From the NCBI RefSeq assembly GCF_023145695.1, contig NZ_JAJHVV010000004.1, positions 186,001-250,000 of the forward strand: a DNA stretch of 64,000 bases. Direction: 5' to 3'. A program made the translations under genes and the position numbers. This document shows, in pieces, positions 37,360-47,620 of the stretch (position 1 is the stretch's first letter; each line of letters begins with the position of its first letter). This stretch comes from Vibrio amylolyticus (GTDB taxonomy: Bacteria > Pseudomonadota > Gammaproteobacteria > Enterobacterales > Vibrionaceae). Under the pieces are notes generated by a model. The model saw nothing but the letters and a program-made list of their open reading frames with translations, made no database searches and was not told the DNA's origin.

Positions 37360-38373
37360 ATGAAATATTTAGTAACAGGTGCTGCCGGTTTTATTGGTAG
37401 TGCCGTAGTCGAGCAATTAACAGCAAAAGGTCATCAAGTCGTTGGTATTGATAATCTTAATGATTATTACGATGTCGCATTAAAACAAGCTCGTCTTGAT
37501 CGTACTCAACATGCTAATTTTTCTCTTGTTCAATTAGATATCGCAGAACGTGATGATGTGGCTAGTTTATTTAAAACAGAACAATTTGACCAAGTTATTC
37601 ACCTCGCCGCACAAGCAGGCGTTCGTTATTCAATTGAAAACCCACACGCTTATGCTGATTCTAACTTAATAGGTCATTTGAATGTTCTTGAGGGATGCCG
37701 CCAGAACAATGTTAAACACTTAGTTTATGCTTCTTCTAGTTCTGTTTATGGGTTAAATGCTAAAACCCCTTTTGCTACCTCAGACTCTGTCGATCATCCT
37801 GTATCTCTCTATGCAGCAACGAAGAAATCTAACGAGTTAATGGCACACAGCTATTCTCACCTATACGATATTCCAACAACAGGTCTACGCTTCTTTACTG
37901 TTTATGGTTCATGGGGTCGCCCTGATATGGCACCGTTTATCTTCACTAAAAAGATTTTAAATGGTGACACCATCGACATTAATAACAATGGCGATATGTG
38001 GCGCGACTTCACACATGTTGACGACATCGTAGAAGGGATTATTCGTATTGCTGACGTAGTCCCTACTCGAAACAGGGATTGGACTGTTGAAACTGGCTCG
38101 CCAGCAACTAGCTCCGCTCCTTACGCTGTTTATAACATTGGCCACGGATCTCCAATTAAGTTAATGGACTTTGTACAAGCCATTGAAGATGAACTAGGCA
38201 TTGAAGCGAAAAAGAACTTTCGCGAAATGCAGCCGGGTGATGTTTACCAAACTTACGCAGATACCACTGACCTATTTGAAGCTACGGGTTATAAACCCAA
38301 AGTTGGCATTAAAGAAGGTGTGAAAGAGTTCATTGATTGGTATCGTAGTTATTACAATCACGAGGCAAAATGA
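37360..38373 (+). CDS. UDP-glucuronate 4-epimerase (NAD-dependent)
   Basis: A 337-residue short-chain dehydrogenase/epimerase. The NAD-binding GAAGFIGSAVVEQL is near residue 7, and the catalytic Tyr-Lys pair is in SLYAATKKSNE with the serines at YASSSSVYG. The DNLNDYYDVALKQARL segment and RPDMAPFIFTKKIL are typical of enzymes converting UDP-GlcA to UDP-GalA. With ugd downstream this gives a uronic-acid pathway for the capsule. A good AAAGGAATAAAA ribosome site precedes the ATG. It overlaps the next gene by 4 nt. Confidence 0.9.
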   Translation: MKYLVTGAAGFIGSAVVEQLTAKGHQVVGIDNLNDYYDVALKQARLDRTQHANFSLVQLDIAERDDVASLFKTEQFDQVIHLAAQAGVRYSIENPHAYADSNLIGHLNVLEGCRQNNVKHLVYASSSSVYGLNAKTPFATSDSVDHPVSLYAATKKSNELMAHSYSHLYDIPTTGLRFFTVYGSWGRPDMAPFIFTKKILNGDTIDINNNGDMWRDFTHVDDIVEGIIRIADVVPTRNRDWTVETGSPATSSAPYAVYNIGHGSPIKLMDFVQAIEDELGIEAKKNFREMQPGDVYQTYADTTDLFEATGYKPKVGIKEGVKEFIDWYRSYYNHEAK

Positions 38374-39485
38374 AAACTGTTGCAATAACGTCTAACACCA
38401 GTTGGTATCTTTATAACTTTCGAAAAAATACCATATTGGCACTGCTTAATGAAGGTTATCGAGTTTTAGCCATCGCCCCTAAAGACGACTACTCAAAAAA
38501 GCTTGAGGAACTTGGGGCTGAATATCACCATATCGCCATTGATCAGGGTGGTACAAACCCTGTTAAAGACATCAGCACCTTCTTTGGCTTCGCAAATCTG
38601 TATCGAAAACTACGTCCTGATGTGGTTTTGAATTTTACGCCTAAAAATAATATTTACAGCACATTGGCTGGGCGTTTGTTTGGCGCAAAGTCGATCAATA
38701 ATATTGCAGGTCTTGGCATGGTGTTCATTAATGAAAACACTACCGCTAAGTTAGCTCGCCTTCTGTATAAAATTAGCCAACCAAAAGCACACACTATCTT
38801 CTTTCAAAATGATGATGACAGAGCGCTGTTCTCAAAACACAATTTAGCACCAATGGACATTACTGACCGAGTACCTGGATCTGGTGCCGATTTATCGCGT
38901 TTTACTATTACCCCTAGTGATGATGATGGTGTTACTCGCTTCCTTCTTATCGCAAGAATGCTTTATGACAAAGGCATTGGTCACTACGTTGAAGCAGCGC
39001 GTGAACTTAAAGCAAAGTACGGCGATAAGGTTGAATTTCGATTATTGGGTTTTTTAGATGTGAACAACCCATCAGCTGTCTCAAAGCAAGAAATGCAATC
39101 TTGGGTTGATGAGGGCATTGTGAACTACCTTGGCGTATCTGATTCTGTAGAAAACGAAATCGCACAGGTTGATTGCATGGTTCTCCCTTCCTTTTATCGA
39201 GAAGGTGTCCCTAAATCTTTGCTTGAGGCTTGTGCTATGGGGAAACCTATTGTCACGACAGACAACGTAGGCTGCCGTGAAACAGTCGACGATAATATTA
39301 ATGGTTATCTGTGTGAGCCAAAAAGTACAGAAAGCCTTATCGAAAAGTTAGATGCAATGATTAATCTTCCCCATACAGAGCGCTTACAAATGGGTGAGAA
39401 GAGTCGTGAAAAAGTTGAGAAAGAATTTGATGAGCAAATAGTGATCAACAAATATTTGCAGGCCGTCAGAACCGCTATTAAATAG
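38370..39485 (+). CDS. Glycosyltransferase, GT4 family
   Basis: A 371-residue GT-B enzyme resembling PglA/WbnH-type transferases: TSNTSWYLYNFRKNTILALL at the N-terminus, NNIAGLGMVF in the middle, and VLPSFYREGVPKSLLEACAMGKPIVTTD as the C-terminal GT4 signature. It lies between the UDP-GlcA epimerase and ugd, in DNA of normal base composition rather than the AT-rich cassette, so it may add a conserved sugar common to several serotypes (inference). Confidence 0.9.
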   Translation: MKTVAITSNTSWYLYNFRKNTILALLNEGYRVLAIAPKDDYSKKLEELGAEYHHIAIDQGGTNPVKDISTFFGFANLYRKLRPDVVLNFTPKNNIYSTLAGRLFGAKSINNIAGLGMVFINENTTAKLARLLYKISQPKAHTIFFQNDDDRALFSKHNLAPMDITDRVPGSGADLSRFTITPSDDDGVTRFLLIARMLYDKGIGHYVEAARELKAKYGDKVEFRLLGFLDVNNPSAVSKQEMQSWVDEGIVNYLGVSDSVENEIAQVDCMVLPSFYREGVPKSLLEACAMGKPIVTTDNVGCRETVDDNINGYLCEPKSTESLIEKLDAMINLPHTERLQMGEKSREKVEKEFDEQIVINKYLQAVRTAIK

Positions 39486-39494
39486 GTAAGAAGA

Positions 39495-40661
39495 ATGAAA
39501 ATCGCAATTGCAGGTACGGGCTATGTTGGCCTATCAAACGCTATGTTATTGGCTCAGCACCACGAAGTGGTTGCTGTTGATATCATTGCTGAAAAAGTTG
39601 AGATGCTGAACAATAAGCAATCTCCTATCGTTGACTCAGAAATTACTGACTTTCTAGATAACAAAACACTCAACTTCACTGCAACATTAGATAAAAAATC
39701 AGCTTATAAAAATGCTGAATTCGTTATTATCGCTACCCCTACTGATTACGATGTTGAAACCAATTACTTCAACACTTCATCAGTAGAAGCCGTAATTAAA
39801 GACGTCATGCAGATTAACCCAGACGCTGTCATGGTGATTAAATCAACGGTGCCTGTTGGTTACACGCAGCGTATAAAACAAGAGCTTGAGTGCGAAAACC
39901 TAATCTTCTCTCCAGAATTCCTACGCGAAGGTAAAGCACTGTACGACAACCTCCACCCTTCTCGCATTGTTGTGGGCGAGCGATCTGAGCGGGCTAAAGT
40001 TTTTGCTAACCTGCTATTGGAAGGCGCTGTAAAACAAGATGTTGAAATCTTATTCACTGACGCAACAGAAGCAGAAGCGGTTAAGCTATTCTCTAATACT
40101 TACTTAGCCTTGCGTGTTGCCTATTTTAACGAGTTAGATACCTACGCGGAAACGCACGGTCTTGACACACGTCAAATCATTGAAGGTGTTAGCTTAGACC
40201 CACGTATAGGCAACCACTACAATAACCCATCCTTTGGTTACGGTGGCTACTGCTTGCCAAAAGATACTAAACAACTTCGTGCAAACTATTCTGATGTACC
40301 AAATAACATCATTGGTGCAATTGTAGATGCCAACACGACACGTAAAGACTTCATCGCTGACTCGATTATCAAGACAAACCCAAGACGTGTGGGTATTTAC
40401 CGCTTGGTAATGAAATCAGGTTCAGACAACTTCCGTGCATCGAGTATTCAAGGCATCATGAAACGTCTTAAAGCGAAAGGCATCGAAGTTGTGGTGTTTG
40501 AGCCTGAACTAAAAGAGAAAGAGTTCTTCCGCTCGCTCGTACTCTCTGACTTTGAGCAGTTTAAATCAAGCTGCGATGTGATCGTCTCAAACCGCATGGC
40601 CGAAGAGCTGGCTGATGTGGCAGATAAGGTCTACACACGCGACCTGTTTGGTAGCGATTAA
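39495..40661 (+). CDS. ugd: UDP-glucose 6-dehydrogenase
   Basis: Oxidises UDP-glucose to UDP-glucuronate with two NAD+. It has the N-terminal [13 protein letters not shown] motif, ATPTDYD, and the active-site cysteine in [15 protein letters not shown]. The 388 residues equal E. coli Ugd. It provides substrate for the UDP-GlcA 4-epimerase two genes upstream, and galU downstream provides its UDP-glucose. A terminator follows. Confidence 0.96.
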   Translation: MKIAIAGTGYVGLSNAMLLAQHHEVVAVDIIAEKVEMLNNKQSPIVDSEITDFLDNKTLNFTATLDKKSAYKNAEFVIIATPTDYDVETNYFNTSSVEAVIKDVMQINPDAVMVIKSTVPVGYTQRIKQELECENLIFSPEFLREGKALYDNLHPSRIVVGERSERAKVFANLLLEGAVKQDVEILFTDATEAEAVKLFSNTYLALRVAYFNELDTYAETHGLDTRQIIEGVSLDPRIGNHYNNPSFGYGGYCLPKDTKQLRANYSDVPNNIIGAIVDANTTRKDFIADSIIKTNPRRVGIYRLVMKSGSDNFRASSIQGIMKRLKAKGIEVVVFEPELKEKEFFRSLVLSDFEQFKSSCDVIVSNRMAEELADVADKVYTRDLFGSD

Positions 40662-40694
40662 CCCTCTAAGCTTGCTATCTAAAGCATAAATAAT

Positions 40695-40727
40695 AAGGCA
40701 GCCTTAATCTTACAGGCTGTCTTTTTT
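40695..40727 (+). terminator. Terminator after ugd
   Basis: A 10-bp stem (AAGGCAGCCT/AGGCTGTCTT, one wobble) with a 9-nt loop and a run of T. It separates ugd from galU transcriptionally. Confidence 0.85.
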
Positions 40728-40794
40728 AGTCCACAAGATAATTTCTAATTGCTGATTTTTATAAAAACAACTCAGTACCGTTAAGGCTTTCCTA

Positions 40795-41625
40795 ATGATT
40801 AAAAAATGTCTATTCCCTGCCGCTGGCTACGGCACACGCTTTTTACCTGCCACTAAATCCATGCCCAAAGAGATGATGCCCGTGGTGAACAAACCACTGA
40901 TTGAATACGGTGTCGAAGAAGCCATTCAAGCGGGTCTGAATGGCATGTGCATTGTTACCGGTCGTGGTAAGCATTCCATCATGGATCACTTTGATAAAAA
41001 CTACGAACTAGAACATCAAATCAGCGGCACAACCAAAGAAGATCTATTAATTGATATTCGCGACATTATCGACAGCGCAAACTTTACTTACATCCGCCAA
41101 AAAGAGATGAAAGGTCTGGGTCACGCTATTTTAACTGGCCGCGAATTAATTGGTAACGAGCCGTTTGCTGTGGTACTAGCGGACGACTTATGTGTGAATG
41201 AAGAGCAAGGAGTATTAGCGCAAATGGTGGCGCTACATAAACAGTTTCGCTGCTCGATTGTTGCGGTTCAAGAAGTCCCAGAAAAGGAAACGCATAAATA
41301 TGGCGTGATTTCAGGCGAGATGATCAAAGATGACATTTTCCGAGTAGACGATATGGTTGAAAAGCCAGAGCAAGGTACTGCGCCAAGTAACCTTGCGATT
41401 ATTGGTCGCTACATTTTAACCCCTGATATCTTCGAGCTGATCGAACAAACTGAACCTGGTAAAGGTGGTGAGATTCAAATTACCGATGCCCTACTCAAAC
41501 AAGCGCAAGCTGGCTGCGTTTTAGCTTACAAATTCAAAGGCAAACGTTTTGATTGCGGAAGTGTTGAAGGTTACATAGACGCCACCAACTACTGCTTTGA
41601 AAATATGTATAAAGCAGGTAAATAG
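40795..41625 (+). CDS. galU: UTP-glucose-1-phosphate uridylyltransferase
   Basis: Makes UDP-glucose from glucose-1-phosphate and UTP. The nucleotide-binding FPAAGYGTRFLPATKSMPKEM is at the N-terminus; VVLADDLCV and the GKRFDCGSVEGYIDATNY C-terminal block are conserved. At 276 residues it is somewhat shorter than E. coli GalU (302), but all core motifs are present. It has its own terminators on both sides. Confidence 0.95.
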   Translation: MIKKCLFPAAGYGTRFLPATKSMPKEMMPVVNKPLIEYGVEEAIQAGLNGMCIVTGRGKHSIMDHFDKNYELEHQISGTTKEDLLIDIRDIIDSANFTYIRQKEMKGLGHAILTGRELIGNEPFAVVLADDLCVNEEQGVLAQMVALHKQFRCSIVAVQEVPEKETHKYGVISGEMIKDDIFRVDDMVEKPEQGTAPSNLAIIGRYILTPDIFELIEQTEPGKGGEIQITDALLKQAQAGCVLAYKFKGKRFDCGSVEGYIDATNYCFENMYKAGK

Positions 41626-41988
41626 CTTTAAAAAAGTTCATTGACTAAAGGTACTGTCATCAATAGCAGTGCCTTTTTCTTTTCTGAAGTATTAAAGAAT
41701 TCAAGCCAAAGGGAAGGTAATACTGAAAGGTTCAAACAGAAGGGGAAATAGTTAAAGCAATCTTGTAACAAGACATGTCCCAAGCAATGAATCGTACTAT
41801 GCCTGATGATAATATGCGCAGCGCAACTACTATAGCGATAGTTTATTGATAAACAACACATTATAACAAAAAACGTGATAGCCATTCCTATAAAAATACA
41901 GGCTTAAATTTTTACTACTCTGTCTTTAAGTTTTAGATATCTAGTGATCTAAAAGAAAGGCCGAGATCTTGGTTCATTAAGGTTGAAC
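41626..41988. other. galU-wecA intergenic region
   Basis: This 363-bp gap holds the galU terminator at its start. I see no ops element, operator or gene in the rest; an 85-codon minus-strand frame here overlaps the terminator and lacks a ribosome site. Confidence 0.5.
41647..41680 (+). terminator. Terminator of galU
   Basis: A 10-bp stem (AAAGGTACTG/CAGTGCCTTT, one wobble) with a 10-nt loop, followed by T-rich sequence. Confidence 0.82.
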
Positions 41989-43083
41989 ATGATCCTCAAT
42001 AATTTTTTAGATCTTTCTATTCTATTCTGTTTCTCATTTATCACACTATTCATCTATCGAAAGTTGGCTCGAAAGATTGGATTAGTTGACAAGCCTAATG
42101 CAAGAAAGCAGCACCAAGGAAGTGTTCCGTTAGTTGGCGGACTATCTATCTGCACCGCTTTATTATTTTATATCTATTTTCATATTGGCTTTGCTCCACG
42201 ATCCATTATTTACTCCATGAGTGTCTTACTATTGGTGCTAGTAGGTGTGATAGACGATAAGTTTGACATCTCTTTCAAAGTTAGACTTGCTGTTCAGGTA
42301 GGTCTATCTGCCATAATGATGTTAGCAGCGAACTTGAAGCTTCAATTTGTTGGTGATGTCCTCAGTATGGGCAGTATTCACCTTGGCATCTTTTCTTATT
42401 TTATTACTGTTATAGCTGTAGTTGGGGCAATTAATGCCTTTAACATGGTAGATGGCATTGATGGCTTGTTAGGCGGTTTAGCGGTTGTCACGTTTGGCGC
42501 GCTAAGCATCATCTTATACCTCGCTGGTGCAGAAGAGTTTGGCTTTCTGTGTATCGTCATCATTGTTTCTATATTACCTTATATAATGATGAACCTTGGC
42601 ATTCTTGGACGCGAAAGAAAAGTATTCATGGGTGATGCGGGAAGTATGTTAATTGGTTTCACTGTCATTTGGTTTATTTTGATTGCCACTCAGGAAGAAG
42701 CAATTCAAATTATGCGGCCTATCACTGCATTATGGCTCATAGCGGTGCCTCTTATGGATATGGCTGCTATCATGTATCGCCGTATTCGTCGGGGAGATTC
42801 TCCATTTAAACCCGATCGTGAACACTTACATCATATTTTCCAGCGATTAGGTTGCACACCAAGGCAAACTCTCGCCATAATTTGTTTGATTGCAGCAGGC
42901 TTCGCGGGCTTTGGTATTTGGGGTGAGGTAAATCAAGTGCCTGAGCCTATTATGTTTGCTTTGTTTATTGCAGCATTCGTTGCATATGCGGTTTGCTTAT
43001 CTCACATTTGGGTGATTACCTCTAAGCTTAGAAAACTGTTTCGTGTAGAGTCCTTACGGACATTTAAAAAAGTGACTCGTTAA
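41989..43083 (+). CDS. wecA: WecA-type undecaprenyl-phosphate sugar-1-phosphate transferase
   Basis: An integral membrane enzyme of the MraY/WecA family with about eleven helices. Catalytic aspartates lie in GVIDDKFD, NAFNMVDGIDGL and FMGDAGSMLIGF; the HLHHIFQRLG loop is the WecA-type substrate motif. It transfers GlcNAc-1-phosphate (or a related HexNAc) to undecaprenyl phosphate, so it can start the repeat unit. I choose the ATG at 41989, with AAGG 6 nt upstream, over a TTG at 41983. It sits at the distal end of the capsule locus, in its own transcription unit. Confidence 0.88.
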   Translation: MILNNFLDLSILFCFSFITLFIYRKLARKIGLVDKPNARKQHQGSVPLVGGLSICTALLFYIYFHIGFAPRSIIYSMSVLLLVLVGVIDDKFDISFKVRLAVQVGLSAIMMLAANLKLQFVGDVLSMGSIHLGIFSYFITVIAVVGAINAFNMVDGIDGLLGGLAVVTFGALSIILYLAGAEEFGFLCIVIIVSILPYIMMNLGILGRERKVFMGDAGSMLIGFTVIWFILIATQEEAIQIMRPITALWLIAVPLMDMAAIMYRRIRRGDSPFKPDREHLHHIFQRLGCTPRQTLAIICLIAAGFAGFGIWGEVNQVPEPIMFALFIAAFVAYAVCLSHIWVITSKLRKLFRVESLRTFKKVTR

Positions 43084-43099
43084 GTTCGGCAGTAAATAA

Positions 43100-43136
43100 A
43101 ATAGGGTATTTACCGTATAAATACCCTATTCTTTCT
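43100..43136 (+). terminator. Terminator of wecA
   Basis: A perfect 13-bp stem (AATAGGGTATTTA/TAAATACCCTATT, 43100-43112 and 43118-43130) followed by CTTTCTT. Confidence 0.8.
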
Positions 43137-43286
43137 TGCCAGCTCTTTTGCCTCTTCCTCTCTGTTTCCACCTTTTTTAATCCTTCTTATTACCTACTTT
43201 TATTCCTCTTGAATTCCACTAATCATTCACATGAGAAAAATTCATAATCACACTGTTGACATTAAATCGTATTCATTAGATCCTGT

Positions 43287-43310
43287 AGACATATAGACGT
43301 CTAAACGTCG
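43287..43310. promoter_or_regulatory. MetJ operator upstream of metF
   Basis: Three contiguous units AGACATAT, AGACGTCT, AAACGTCG; the first two are identical to the first two boxes of the metJ-metB operator at 23651. The array lies 44 bp before the metF start. Confidence 0.88.
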
Positions 43311-43317
43311 ATTTTAA

Positions 43318-44244
<927 letters not shown>

Positions 44245-44282
44245 TTCTCGTAAAATGCGAGCCTTACAGATACAGCATATAC

Positions 44283-44316
44283 AAAAACGCCAACGATCAT
44301 TCGTTGGCGTTTTTCT
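44283..44316. terminator. Bidirectional terminator between metF and zapB
   Basis: A perfect 14-bp stem (44283-44296 with 44301-44314) and a TCAT loop, with U-runs in both directions, lies between convergent genes. Confidence 0.92.
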
Positions 44317-44368
44317 TTAGTACTTAATAAGCCTAAACCTAAAAGCAAAGCTCTAATAAATCCTGAAC

Positions 44369-44611
44369 TTATTCTACTTCGTCCATTTTACCAAGCAGGC
44401 CACGGATGCGCTCTTGCCATGCCGATTGCTCTTGTTGCATCTGCTCTGTTTTTTGCTCTAGCGCTTCACGATTTGCTTTAAGCTCATTAGCTTCATTCGC
44501 TAGCTGTTGCTTTTCTTCTTTTAGCTCTTCAACTTCCATTTGTAGCAGTGAAATTGTATCGACTGCTGTTTGAATCTTTGCTTCTAGTTGCTCTAATACT
44601 TCAAAAGACAT
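44369..44611 (-). CDS. zapB: Cell division protein ZapB
   Basis: An 80-residue, entirely coiled-coil protein ([19 protein letters not shown] then heptads to [16 protein letters not shown]). In E. coli ZapB associates with the Z-ring through ZapA and stabilises it. Length and both conserved ends match the family. AAAGG lies upstream of the start. It is divergent from glpX, as in related genomes. Confidence 0.94.
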   Translation of the reverse strand: MSFEVLEQLEAKIQTAVDTISLLQMEVEELKEEKQQLANEANELKANREALEQKTEQMQQEQSAWQERIRGLLGKMDEVE

Positions 44612-44826
44612 TATTAGCCTACCTTTCTGTGCGCTTTAGTCGTTGTTTGGTGAGTGTTGCTCTTACCCCCATTCTACTCAGCCATGAAAAGATAAACACC
44701 TGCTAACTTCGATAATTCATATCATTCGCTCAAAATTCATACGTATATTGACAAACCGCTGACTGTTGCTCCGATCCGCTACAATATTTCATTCAAAATC
44801 GGCAAAATGGAATCGATTCGACAAAA

Positions 44827-44842
44827 AAGCAAACGTTTCCGA
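44827..44842. promoter_or_regulatory. LacI-family operator upstream of glpX, PurR-box-like
   Basis: AAGCAAACGTTTCCGA matches 13 of 16 positions of the PurR consensus ACGCAAACGTTTGCGT. The core AAACGTTT also resembles Cra and other LacI-family operators. A TAAAAT -10-like element follows at 44853-44858, so the site would overlap the -35 region of the glpX promoter. Confidence 0.5.
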
Positions 44843-44900
44843 TTCGTTGTGGTAAAATCGCGCCGAATTTTTCCTATTCCCTTTCATATTTGGAGTCATC

Positions 44901-45908
44901 ATGAAACGCGACTTAGCTTTGGCTTTTTCACGAGTAACTGAAGGTGCTGCGTTAGCAGGTTATAAATGGCTTGGCCGTGGCGATAAGATTGCCGCTGACG
45001 GCGCGGCTGTTGAAGTTATGCGCACACTACTAAATAAAACCGAAATTAGCGGCGAGATCGTTATCGGTGAAGGTGAGATTGATGATGCTCCGATGCTTTT
45101 CATCGGAGAAGAAGTAGGTAAAGGTGGTGATGCTGTCGATATCGCCGTTGACCCAATTGAAGGTACACGCATGACAGCAATGGGGCAATCAAATGCTCTT
45201 GCTGTTCTTGCAGCTGGTGAGAAAGGCAGCTTCTTGAAAGCACCTGATATGTACATGGAAAAGCTCGTGGTTGGCCCTGGCGCTAAAGGTTGCATTGACC
45301 TTGAGAAACCACTAACAGAAAACCTAGAGAACATTGCTAAGGCTCTTGGTAAAACTCTAGATACTCTAGTAGTAACCACACTTGCAAAGCCTCGTCACGA
45401 TAAAGTGATTGCCGAGATGCAAGCGATGGGTGTACGCGTTTTTGCTGTGCCAGATGGCGATGTTGCCGCTTCAATCCTAACTTGTATGCCTGATAGCGAA
45501 GTTGATGTGATGTACTGCATCGGCGGCGCACCTGAAGGTGTAGTTTCTGCTGCTGTTATCCGCGCTCTAGACGGCGACATGCACGGTAAGCTTCTTCCTC
45601 GTCACGAAGTGAAAGGCGATACTGAAGAGAACCGCAAACACGGCGAAGAAGAACTTAAACGCTGTGAAGAGATGGGCGTTAAGACGGGTATCGTTCTAAA
45701 AATGGAAGACATGGCACGCAGTGACGATGTTGTTTTCGCAGCAACAGGCATCACGAAAGGCGATCTCCTAGAAGGCATTGCTCGTAAAGGCAACATTGCA
45801 ACAACGGAAACGCTAGTTATCCGTGGTCGCTGCCGCACGATTCGCCGAATTAAGTCTACACACTACCTTGAGCGTAAAGACCCAGAAGTACGCGATCACA
45901 TTCTTTAA
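44901..45908 (+). CDS. glpX: Class II fructose-1,6-bisphosphatase
   Basis: Gluconeogenic phosphatase producing fructose-6-phosphate. The metal-binding segments IVIGEGEIDDAPML and VDPIEGTRM and the GGAPEGVVSAAVIRALDG block identify the GlpX family. The 335 residues are normal. It is monocistronic here, not linked to glpFK, with a terminator behind it. Confidence 0.95.
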   Translation: MKRDLALAFSRVTEGAALAGYKWLGRGDKIAADGAAVEVMRTLLNKTEISGEIVIGEGEIDDAPMLFIGEEVGKGGDAVDIAVDPIEGTRMTAMGQSNALAVLAAGEKGSFLKAPDMYMEKLVVGPGAKGCIDLEKPLTENLENIAKALGKTLDTLVVTTLAKPRHDKVIAEMQAMGVRVFAVPDGDVAASILTCMPDSEVDVMYCIGGAPEGVVSAAVIRALDGDMHGKLLPRHEVKGDTEENRKHGEEELKRCEEMGVKTGIVLKMEDMARSDDVVFAATGITKGDLLEGIARKGNIATTETLVIRGRCRTIRRIKSTHYLERKDPEVRDHIL

Positions 45909-45931
45909 TTAGAGTGTTTTGATATTGATAG

Positions 45932-45961
45932 AAGGCTTCGTTCTAAAATGAAGCCTTTTTA
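45932..45961 (+). terminator. Terminator of glpX
   Basis: An 8-bp stem AAGGCTTC/GAAGCCTT with a T-run, between glpX and the convergent modF. Confidence 0.82.
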
Positions 45962-45972
45962 ATCACCCTAGA

Positions 45973-47418
45973 CTACTCGATATGAGTAGTGACCGCTTTA
46001 TGCCCTTCTCTATCCGGTACAAAATCGACAAAGTGCGTGATTGCATCTAGCGCATCTTCTTCATAGTGCGTGACATACAAAAGCTGGCTCAGATTCGCTT
46101 TAGCAATTCTATTCAGTGCAAAATAGACTAACTTACGATTAATAAAATCGAGCCCCTGATACGGCTCATCTAAAATCAATAATGCAGGTTGCTTAATCAA
46201 CGCACGACCAATCAGTAACAAACGCTGCTGTCCGTAATCAAGGCTTCGAAAGCTGATACTAGCAAACTCTCTCATCTCTAGTACTTCAAGCCAGTGATGC
46301 GCAGTTTCAAGCTGTTTTTTACTTGGCTTTTCGTAAAGACCGATGGAGTCAAAAAAGCCCGATAGAAGTACATCTAATGCCTGACAGCTAACTCGATATT
46401 GTAAATGGAGCGCAGAGGAAACAATGCCTATCTGCTTTTTAATATCCCAGATAGTTTCACCACTACCGCGCTTCATTCCTAGTACACTGATATCGTTACA
46501 ATAACACTGAGGGTGATCTCCCATAATAAGACCAAGCAATGTACTTTTACCACAGCCATTAGGCCCTCTAACCTGCCAATGCTCGCCCTGTTTTATTTGC
46601 CAGTTGAAGTCCTTGAAAATGATGCCATCTAGGTACTCCACTTTGACATCCTTCATAGAGACTAAGTTTTCAAGGTTAGAATCTACTGTTGGATTTTCTG
46701 CCATTAAGTGAAGTAACGCGTCACTTTTTTGTTTTGATAACGCTTGGATTTGCTCTCTTGCTGGGTGTGTGTGCCATTGTTCGACGCTCATCGTTTGAGT
46801 CAGGCTTTGGTGATCAAATAAAGCGACATTAGTGATGCACTCGGGCAGTTCATCTTCCCTAGAGGTTATGATAATGAGCTGTATTTGGGTCGCGCATTGA
46901 TTAAGTAACTCAGTTAAAGCCAAACGGTGCTGGGTATCAAGCCCAGTATAGGGCTCGTCTAAAATGAGTAGCAGAGGCTTTTGAACCAGCGCTCGTGCAA
47001 GCATGACTCGGCGAGTCTCACCTGTTGATAGTTGTCGAAATTGGCGCTCTCGCAAGCCAAGTAAATCTGTTTTATCCAGTATCCTTTCAAGCTCATTTGC
47101 ACTGCACCCTGCATCCAATATCAACTGCTCTACTGAGGTTCCATAATCTAAGCTATCTTGGAAATCGGTTTCATCTTTGGCGATTTCCTCTTCCAGCAAT
47201 ATTTGCTGCCTTTCAAGAGAGACACATGCAATAGGGCTAGGAAGCTCATGAATCTCACCATTATCTGGTATTAAATCACCACTTAGTATCTTCGCCACCA
47301 ACGAAGCACTATGGCTGTGAGCGGCAAAAATGCCCCAATGTTGAGTCGAGTCGATTTTCCAGTCGTTGATTTTCAGTGAAGCGGCTTCACTCTCATAGCG
47401 AAGCTGTTGAATGTGCAT
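45973..47418 (-). CDS. modF: Tandem ABC ATPase ModF (PhrA)
   Basis: A 481-residue protein with two ABC ATPase domains and no membrane part, colinear with E. coli ModF, a protein linked to molybdate metabolism with no settled role. The second domain has an intact Walker A (GPNGCGKST, about residues 285-293), a signature LDYGQQRLLLIGRAL and Walker B LLILDEPYQGLD. The first domain keeps LSTGETRRVMLARAL and LLILDEPYTGLD, but its Walker A position reads AAHSHSASL (about 32-40), with no glycine-rich loop or lysine. It is not next to modABC. Confidence 0.88.
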   Translation of the reverse strand: MHIQQLRYESEAASLKINDWKIDSTQHWGIFAAHSHSASLVAKILSGDLIPDNGEIHELPSPIACVSLERQQILLEEEIAKDETDFQDSLDYGTSVEQLILDAGCSANELERILDKTDLLGLRERQFRQLSTGETRRVMLARALVQKPLLLILDEPYTGLDTQHRLALTELLNQCATQIQLIIITSREDELPECITNVALFDHQSLTQTMSVEQWHTHPAREQIQALSKQKSDALLHLMAENPTVDSNLENLVSMKDVKVEYLDGIIFKDFNWQIKQGEHWQVRGPNGCGKSTLLGLIMGDHPQCYCNDISVLGMKRGSGETIWDIKKQIGIVSSALHLQYRVSCQALDVLLSGFFDSIGLYEKPSKKQLETAHHWLEVLEMREFASISFRSLDYGQQRLLLIGRALIKQPALLILDEPYQGLDFINRKLVYFALNRIAKANLSQLLYVTHYEEDALDAITHFVDFVPDREGHKAVTTHIE

Positions 47419-47557
47419 AACCTGTCCTTGTTTTGCCTTGCCCTAGCTAAGTTGTATTCAATATTTCAACCCTTTGTATCCATAGTGCAAAATAACCGCA
47501 CTAATTTCTAGTAGCACATCACCATCAATTTCAAAAACATTAGCCTCAAATGACAGA

Positions 47558-47587
47558 CAAAAAAACCGAGACTAAAAAGCCTCGGTT
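47558..47587 (-). terminator. Terminator of groESL
   Basis: On the minus strand, AACCGAG and CTCGGTT flank a 10-nt loop and are followed by a long U-run (A-run at 47558-47565). Confidence 0.88.
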
Positions 47588-47620
47588 CTCTATCTGATAT
47601 TTGTTTAACTATCTCTTTAA

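Noticed and set aside
41628..41885. 85-codon minus-strand frame between galU and wecA
   Set aside because: It runs through the galU terminator, lacks a ribosome site and looks like chance in AT-rich DNA.
44960..45379. 139-codon minus-strand frame inside glpX
   Set aside because: It is antisense to a certain gene, Ser/Thr/Pro-rich as expected of an antisense frame, and has no ribosome site.
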